A stretch of DNA of 11,064 nt from assembly GCA_023254815.1 (NCBI GenBank), contig JALRKI010000087.1:1-11064 (forward strand). Direction: 5' to 3'. This document shows positions 6,896 through 11,064 of the stretch, one piece after another. This stretch comes from Flavobacteriaceae bacterium. Its GTDB lineage: Bacteria; Bacteroidota; Bacteroidia; Flavobacteriales; Flavobacteriaceae. How positions within the stretch are numbered: position 1 is the stretch's first letter; every line of letters begins with the position of its first letter. The notes below the pieces were generated by a model that saw only the letters and a list, made by a program, of their open reading frames with translations, was not told the origin of the DNA and searched no databases. The position numbers were made by a program, and so were the translations under genes.

Positions 6896-7522
6896 ATGGA
6901 TATCAAATCGATATTTGAAAACAATAAAAACTGGATTGCAGAGAAATTGGAGACCAGTCCGACCTATTTCGATAATCTTGGCGAGGGTCAAAGCCCTGAA
7001 ATTTTATACATCGGATGCTCGGATTCTCGAGTGACTGCAGAGGAATTGATGGGAGCCAATCCGGGAGAGGTATTTGTGCATAGAAATATTGCCAACATGT
7101 TCATCAGTATTGACCTCAATGCCATGTCAGTAGTCAATTATGCTGTCAATTACCTTGAAGTCAAACACGTTGTGGTTTGCGGTCATTATGGCTGCGGGGG
7201 CGTAAAGGCTGCTATGATGTCCAAAGATTTGGGCATACTCAACCCATGGTTGAGAAATATTAGAGACGTCTATCGGCTGCACATGGAGGAGTTAAATGCC
7301 ATTCAAGATGAGGAAAAAAAATATGATCGCTTGATAGAGCTTAACGTTCAAGAGCAATGTGTCAATTTGATCAAAACGGCCGACATCCAAAAGGCATTTC
7401 GAGAGAGAGGCTTGCTAGTTCACGGATGGGTTTTTGACGTTCATACAGGACGTTTAATCGATTTAAAGATAGATTTTAAGGGAATTCTAGAGCATATCAT
7501 GAAAATCTATCGCCTGGACTAA
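6896..7522 (+). CDS. can: Beta-class carbonic anhydrase
   Basis: This 208-residue zinc enzyme interconverts CO2 and bicarbonate in the cytoplasm. Seen: GCSDSR (40-45) with Cys41 as zinc ligand and the Asp43-Arg45 dyad; VHRNIAN (61-67); and CGHYGCGG (95-102) with His97 and Cys100 as zinc ligands. These positions run one residue behind E. coli Can along the whole protein, so length and register are normal. The non-catalytic bicarbonate-binding triad described for the H. influenzae enzyme (Trp39, Arg64, Tyr181) appears as Tyr38, Arg63 and Phe180. The ATG at 6896 is preferred over a TTG at 6854, which lies inside the rhodanese gene. The 5-nt gap to the rhodanese implies co-transcription. With the SulP transporter about 2.6 kb upstream it suggests an inorganic-carbon supply function. 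The symbol rests on similarity to E. coli can. Confidence 0.95.
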   Translation: MDIKSIFENNKNWIAEKLETSPTYFDNLGEGQSPEILYIGCSDSRVTAEELMGANPGEVFVHRNIANMFISIDLNAMSVVNYAVNYLEVKHVVVCGHYGCGGVKAAMMSKDLGILNPWLRNIRDVYRLHMEELNAIQDEEKKYDRLIELNVQEQCVNLIKTADIQKAFRERGLLVHGWVFDVHTGRLIDLKIDFKGILEHIMKIYRLD

Positions 7523-7620
7523 TTGTCCCTATGAATTTGTTTTTATAGGCTGAACAAGGATCAGGATCTATTGAAATCAATGATGGCGGGACGACCCTTC
7601 TTTCAACATCCCTAACACTT

Positions 7621-8820
7621 CTAATACCAAGCAGCATCTTTATATTCCTTGTTCCTCGAGGCACCCTCGCGGTTTTTGACTATTAAATGCGATTGATTTA
7701 TGGTTTTGCTTCTATAGCCCATAAGATGTAAAAATTGTCGAGCAAACAAGAATGCAATTCGCCTGTTGACAATAAGCTCATCCTTGCGTTTAGAATGCCA
7801 ATGGACTCCGGGCAAAAAGGGTAAGATGCGATCCAATTTCAATTGTCTAAATAAAGAAGACAGCCAAAGAAATACTTTAGGAATTTTTTTGATTTTGAAA
7901 TAGCCATCATCCCCTTGCTCTTGATAAAGCGGCATGAAGATCATCGAAGCATCGCTGGAAATAATGGGATCTCCATTTGAAACGGACAAAACATCTCCCT
8001 TGTGGATGAGTTGGAAATTGGAATAACCAGGAAGCATTTCAAATTTTTCGTTGTCCGCAATTTCATAACGATGATAAATCTCATAAAAGCCTTGATGAAC
8101 TTTGGTGGACTGTTGGAGTATTTTGAAGTACTTTTCAAATGAAGTCTGCTCCTTATTCAAAAATTCACTAAAAACCATCGATATGTAGATGAAGGCTACG
8201 TGATTCTCAATGGACTCTAAAGAATCGTGTTGACCTGACTCAAATCCAAATGAAACGTAACCCAACTCGTTCAAATAACTCAACAAAGGACCATCCAGGA
8301 ATTCTTCAATACCCAAAATTTTGGGCACGGGATATTGCCGAGTGAATTTCCTGTTGAGCAGGCTGTCGTTAACGGTTAAAAAGGGAATGGAACGGCTGGA
8401 GGTAGTATGAAGATCAAAGAAATAGAACGGTCCTTTTTCTCTTTTAAGAATGTCCGACAGCACTTCGGTCAGTTCTTTTTGTTCAACCATATCCTGGTTA
8501 TTAGGGTCAAACCCTCCATTTTGGAGTTTTCTTAGCCTGTTAGTTTGCCACATTCTGTTGAGGTCTTCTTTCAAAAAACGCTTGGACTGCCCCAGTGCGT
8601 TTAAGTTGCCAGCCAAAGCATAGATGCTTCCCCATGGCTTTATTTTAAATTGACTCAATTCTCCAATGACTTGATGGAGAGCAAAGACACCTGAGGGTTC
8701 GTTCCCATGAATTCCACCAATAAAAATCAAACAAGGACCAGAAGGGTCACCTTGGATTGATCCAATCAGGCGATTGACTTGTATAGTTTCATTGAGTGCT
8801 TGGCTGTGAAGATTAATCAT
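7621..8820 (-). CDS. AstE/AspA-family M14 zinc amidohydrolase (succinylglutamate desuccinylase/aspartoacylase-like)
   Basis: This 399-residue cytoplasmic protein belongs to the group whose known members remove an acyl group from an N-acyl amino acid (N-succinylglutamate or N-acetylaspartate). Seen: GGIHGNEPSG (35-44) with zinc ligands His38 and Glu41; AGNLNALGQ (70-78) and the substrate-binding block DLNRMW (86-91); FDLHTTS (135-141) with the third ligand His138; and FGFESGQHD (191-199) with the likely catalytic Glu194. The ATG at 8820 overlaps the end of the upstream ligase gene (ATGATTAA shares the ligase stop), an 8-nt overlap typical of translational coupling. A frame extension of 25 codons upstream is only shadow. 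No signal peptide is seen. The residues beyond about 220 form the family's C-terminal beta-rich region and tail. The substrate is unknown; the coupled ligase suggests it cleaves a related amide, which is inference. Confidence 0.9.
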   Translation of the reverse strand: MINLHSQALNETIQVNRLIGSIQGDPSGPCLIFIGGIHGNEPSGVFALHQVIGELSQFKIKPWGSIYALAGNLNALGQSKRFLKEDLNRMWQTNRLRKLQNGGFDPNNQDMVEQKELTEVLSDILKREKGPFYFFDLHTTSSRSIPFLTVNDSLLNRKFTRQYPVPKILGIEEFLDGPLLSYLNELGYVSFGFESGQHDSLESIENHVAFIYISMVFSEFLNKEQTSFEKYFKILQQSTKVHQGFYEIYHRYEIADNEKFEMLPGYSNFQLIHKGDVLSVSNGDPIISSDASMIFMPLYQEQGDDGYFKIKKIPKVFLWLSSLFRQLKLDRILPFLPGVHWHSKRKDELIVNRRIAFLFARQFLHLMGYRSKTINQSHLIVKNREGASRNKEYKDAAWY

Positions 8821-10684
8821 TAGTGTTTGGATACAAATCTTTAAGGGTGATGATGCCAACCAATTGTTCATTTTGAATGACTGGAAGACAACCAATTTTT
8901 TGTTCTTTAAGGATCGTTTTTGCTACGCTCAGTTCGGTTTTTGGATCGACAGTAACCACTGATTTGAGCATGATGTTAGAAACGGTTAAATTGGGTTTAA
9001 CCTTCTTGTTGGTTTCAAAATACTGCTGCACGTGCGACCAAGTCAACAACCCTAACAATTTTTCATTGCGGTCAACAACGGGTAGATGGTGAATATTTTT
9101 CCAGCCCATCATATTCAATATCAAAGCGGCACTATCTTTTGGAAAAACAGTGTAAACTTGGGTCGACATGATGTGCCCCACTTCTGTTGCTAGCTTTAAA
9201 ATGGCGTGAGTTTTTTCAATATTTGGCCAAAGGTGAACAGGGGTATTTTTCTTTTGATTGAGATGAATGTGCTTGGTCAAATAGAGCGCAGCAACATCTG
9301 GTTTCATGTTTTTTTTCAATCGTCGAAAATTCTCGACTGACCACTGAGCTGGAATTTTACGGCTGGTCCGTGCTTCAATGACGCTCAGAAGCCTGTCTAT
9401 GTCATTTGGGTCAATGTGCATTTTTTGCAATCCAATTCTGGCCATTGGCAATAAAACTTTTTTTACCAGTTCGGTAAGTCCAATTTTTTCTCCCATCCAG
9501 CTCATTACGGATTCAGAACCGGTTCGAGCAGCCTTAATGAAATTCGATTTGACATCGTCAAAATCCATAATCGTTGACAGGTCATCATAGCTTGACGGGC
9601 GTCCTTTCATTAGTCCTATCCAAAAGGCAAAGTTGGCCATTTCGTCTACGACAGTTGGCCCTGAAGGCAAATACCGATTTTCGATGCGCAAATGTGCTTT
9701 GCCATGGCCCACCCCATAGCAAACCCTGTTCCATCGATAGATGGTTCCGTTGTGCAAATTCAGAGCATGAAGTTTAGGTATTTTCCCAGCTTCTAATTCA
9801 TCCAATGATGTTTCTGAAATGGACTTGGACATGATCATTTTATAGCTGGACACCTCATTCTTATAAAAGTCCACAACAGATCCTTTGAGCCATGAATTAC
9901 CAAAGGAAACCCTGGCTTGTTGATTCAATAGGCTGTGTGAAAATGGTCTGATGTCGATGCTTTGCTGAAATAAAGCTATTCGCGTCTCACTCCACAGTTC
10001 TCTCCCCAATAGAATAGGGGAGTTAGCACACATTCCTAGCACTGGACCTGATATAGCTTGAGCCCAATTGTAATCGGAAACGAAATCAGCGGGGTCAATC
10101 TGAAGATGCATTTGAAAGCTTGTGTTACAAGCCTCAAACATCACCGAATCATTGTGAATGGTCAGTTCGTCCAGTCCAACCAAATGAATGAGGAAATCAC
10201 CACCTTTAAGTGCTTTTAATCGGTCGTTGAGTAAAAAATACCGAGCAGATTCAGTCATGCTTTCCAAAGTCAAATCGCTATTGGTCAGACTGGGCAGGAT
10301 TCCTGTTAAAATAATTTTGGTCTCAAAATCGTTAGCCGTTTTATGCGCCTTGTCAAGCAGTTGGGTGAGTTGATTTTCTATTTTTGAGAATGCCGAACTT
10401 TTTAATTCAACGGGGTCTAGATTGATTTCCAAGTTAAATTTACCAATCTCGGTCGTAAAGTGGTCGTCATTGATAGCCGATAGTATATCAGCCGCATTTT
10501 TTGATGGCCGCCAATTGCCATCGACTAAGAAAAACTCTTGCTCAGCCCCAATTCTGTTGATGCCTTTTTCTATTTGACCATTTTGCAGCATCTTCTCCAG
10601 AGAGGCAATATCAGAAAGCAAATGATTGACGAAGGCAATCCTTTCTTTTTTTCCAAATTTCAAATGGACGTGTTGATCTCCCAT
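8813..10684 (-). CDS. GCS2-type glutamate-cysteine ligase-like enzyme fused to a CBS-domain pair
   Basis: This 623-residue cytoplasmic protein is predicted to join a carboxylate to an amine using ATP, as glutamate-cysteine ligases do. Seen: a ligase domain (about 1-470) with RIGAEQEFFLVD (44-55, metal and nucleotide-binding acids Glu48 and Glu50), KFNLEINLDP (82-91), FEACNTSFQMHLQI (183-196), ARVSFGNSW (257-265) and HLRIENRYLP (331-340). After a linker come two CBS repeats, about 504-556 and 568-620. CBS2 has the adenosine-ligand signature G610-I-I-T613-L-K-D616. CBS1 has G545-L-L-T548-W-S-H551, with His replacing Asp. CBS pairs commonly sense AMP, ADP or ATP, so allosteric control by energy charge is plausible. 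The ATG at 10684 is the only reasonable start. The gene heads a two-gene operon with the M14 hydrolase and has a long structured leader. No glutathione synthetase or ATP-grasp partner lies nearby, so true glutathione synthesis is not supported; the substrates are unknown. Confidence 0.9.
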   Translation of the reverse strand: MGDQHVHLKFGKKERIAFVNHLLSDIASLEKMLQNGQIEKGINRIGAEQEFFLVDGNWRPSKNAADILSAINDDHFTTEIGKFNLEINLDPVELKSSAFSKIENQLTQLLDKAHKTANDFETKIILTGILPSLTNSDLTLESMTESARYFLLNDRLKALKGGDFLIHLVGLDELTIHNDSVMFEACNTSFQMHLQIDPADFVSDYNWAQAISGPVLGMCANSPILLGRELWSETRIALFQQSIDIRPFSHSLLNQQARVSFGNSWLKGSVVDFYKNEVSSYKMIMSKSISETSLDELEAGKIPKLHALNLHNGTIYRWNRVCYGVGHGKAHLRIENRYLPSGPTVVDEMANFAFWIGLMKGRPSSYDDLSTIMDFDDVKSNFIKAARTGSESVMSWMGEKIGLTELVKKVLLPMARIGLQKMHIDPNDIDRLLSVIEARTSRKIPAQWSVENFRRLKKNMKPDVAALYLTKHIHLNQKKNTPVHLWPNIEKTHAILKLATEVGHIMSTQVYTVFPKDSAALILNMMGWKNIHHLPVVDRNEKLLGLLTWSHVQQYFETNKKVKPNLTVSNIMLKSVVTVDPKTELSVAKTILKEQKIGCLPVIQNEQLVGIITLKDLYPNTND

Positions 10685-10687
10685 TAG

Positions 10688-10765
10688 AACAATGTTAGGC
10701 CCTCAATCTAGTCTGTCATTGTTGATCTTGCACAACAATGCACCTCGAGCCTGACTAGGTCCTAA
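10688..10765 (-). promoter_or_regulatory. Structured 5' leader of the ligase operon, possible RNA switch
   Basis: Three nested helices can form: TTAGG/CCTAA (10695-10699 with 10761-10765), CTAGTC/GACTAG (10708-10713 with 10753-10758) and CATTGTTG/CAACAATG (10717-10724 with 10733-10740, loop of 8). All are perfect within each helix. In addition AACAATG at 10688-10694 repeats the 10734-10740 arm, so the 10717-10724 arm can instead pair there, ending 3 nt from the ligase ATG. The two pairings exclude each other. No known riboswitch class is recognised; regulation is inferred from geometry alone. Confidence 0.4.
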
Positions 10766-10821
10766 AACAGTACGAACAAACGGCGACATAGAAGACGAAT
10801 AGATTTTGGAGCAATTCAATC

Positions 10822-10854
10822 CAAATGTACGAAAAATCAAAAAGTAGCCCGCAA
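10822..10854 (-). promoter_or_regulatory. Promoter of the GCS2-CBS/M14 operon
   Basis: On the minus strand TTG (10854-10852) is followed after 22 nt by TACATTTG (10829-10822), an exact TAnnTTTG. This spacing fits Bacteroidota primary sigma-factor promoters. Transcription would begin near 10815 and give a leader of about 130 nt, long for this window and containing the hairpin region at 10688-10765. Confidence 0.55.
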
Positions 10855-10919
10855 TATTTCACTGCCAAAATACTATGGTTTTCATATTAATTGAACGTTA
10901 TTTTAAATTAATAATCATT

Positions 10920-10940
10920 TAAAATATTATTTTATATTTG
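10920..10940 (+). promoter_or_regulatory. Promoter -7 box for the beta-barrel gene
   Basis: TATATTTG (10933-10940) is an exact TAnnTTTG, 21 nt before the ATG at 10962. No TTG is found at -33. The box overlaps the end of a perfect AT-only palindrome, TAAAATA-T-TATTTTA (10920-10934), which could be an operator or simply low-complexity sequence. Confidence 0.4.
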
Positions 10941-10961
10941 ATAAACAATAAATACAAATTC

Positions 10962-11064
10962 ATGAAAAATTATTTACTTTTTTTAGCAATGAATGTGATT
11001 TCATTCACTGGCTTTGCGCAATTTGGAGTCAGCGGGGGCTACGTCAGCAGTACACAAAAATATT
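10962..11064 (+). CDS. Probable outer-membrane beta-barrel protein, 5' end only
   Basis: The gene starts at the ATG at 10962 and is cut by the window edge after 34 codons. Seen: a Lys-containing N-terminus, a hydrophobic stretch (about 4-18) and a likely signal-peptidase site after FA or FAQ near residues 18-20. The mature start, FGVSGGYVSS, alternates small and aromatic residues in the way typical of the first strand of small Bacteroidota outer-membrane barrels (PorT- or OmpA-like). Export is well supported; the barrel assignment rests on about ten residues and is tentative. It is divergent from the ligase operon and has its own -7 box. Confidence 0.65.
   Translation, partial: MKNYLLFLAMNVISFTGFAQFGVSGGYVSSTQKY

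Noticed and set aside
7523..7620. Possible terminator between the carbonic anhydrase and the M14 gene (CCTAT 7528-7532 / ATAGG 7545-7549)
   Set aside because: The 5-bp stem, 12-nt loop and lack of a following T-run are too weak to call.
8821..8895. 25-codon extension of the M14 hydrolase
   Set aside because: It lies entirely inside the CBS2 coding sequence in another frame. The ATG overlapping the ligase stop fits coupling and the family N-terminus.
8877..10373. Several plus-strand frames opposite the GCS2-CBS gene
   Set aside because: They are antisense shadows with no domain, start context or conserved motif.

Overview
The window looks like chromosomal DNA from a Bacteroidota bacterium, probably a free-living, possibly marine member of the Cytophagales/Flavobacteriia. 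The evidence is: moderate AT-richness; start codons without Shine-Dalgarno sequences but with A/T-rich leaders; several exact matches to the Bacteroidota -7 promoter motif TAnnTTTG; signal peptides ending in FGQ or FAQ; and a TlpA-type thioredoxin lipoprotein with an N-terminal DUF4369-like domain. The genus cannot be fixed from the sequence. I see no tRNA, rRNA, CRISPR array, transposase or phage gene.

Layout. Bases 1-492 hold no gene I can defend, only a gene-like open frame that runs through a strong hairpin terminator at 493-525. A TlpA-family lipoprotein follows on the minus strand (544-1905). Divergent from it are a small single-span protein (2089-2373) and a SulP/SLC26 anion transporter with a C-terminal STAS domain (2450-4282). 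A secreted Ntn-hydrolase acylase of the penicillin/AHL acylase family (4313-6373, minus) converges on the transporter. Next comes a tight plus-strand pair, a single-domain rhodanese (6570-6890) and a beta-carbonic anhydrase (6896-7522). On the minus strand, converging on that pair, is a translationally coupled two-gene operon: a GCS2-type carboxylate-amine ligase fused to two CBS domains (8813-10684), then an AstE/AspA-type M14 zinc amidohydrolase (7621-8820). A divergent, truncated gene for a probable outer-membrane beta-barrel protein starts at 10962 and runs off the window.

How the genes may work together. SulP plus carbonic anhydrase suggests bicarbonate uptake and HCO3-/CO2 interconversion for anaplerotic carboxylation. 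The transporter keeps an Asp/Thr...GAT pattern with the spacing I recall for the Na+ site of cyanobacterial BicA. Here the module is split by the acylase gene. The GCS2-CBS/M14 pair couples a predicted ATP-dependent amide-forming enzyme to a predicted amide-cleaving enzyme, with CBS domains as likely adenine-nucleotide sensors. Its substrate is unknown, and it is the best candidate here for an undescribed metabolic system. Its predicted 5' leader of about 130 nt contains a nested hairpin and a repeated arm that allows two mutually exclusive pairings, one of them ending 3 nt from the start codon. That is the layout expected of a cis-acting RNA switch.
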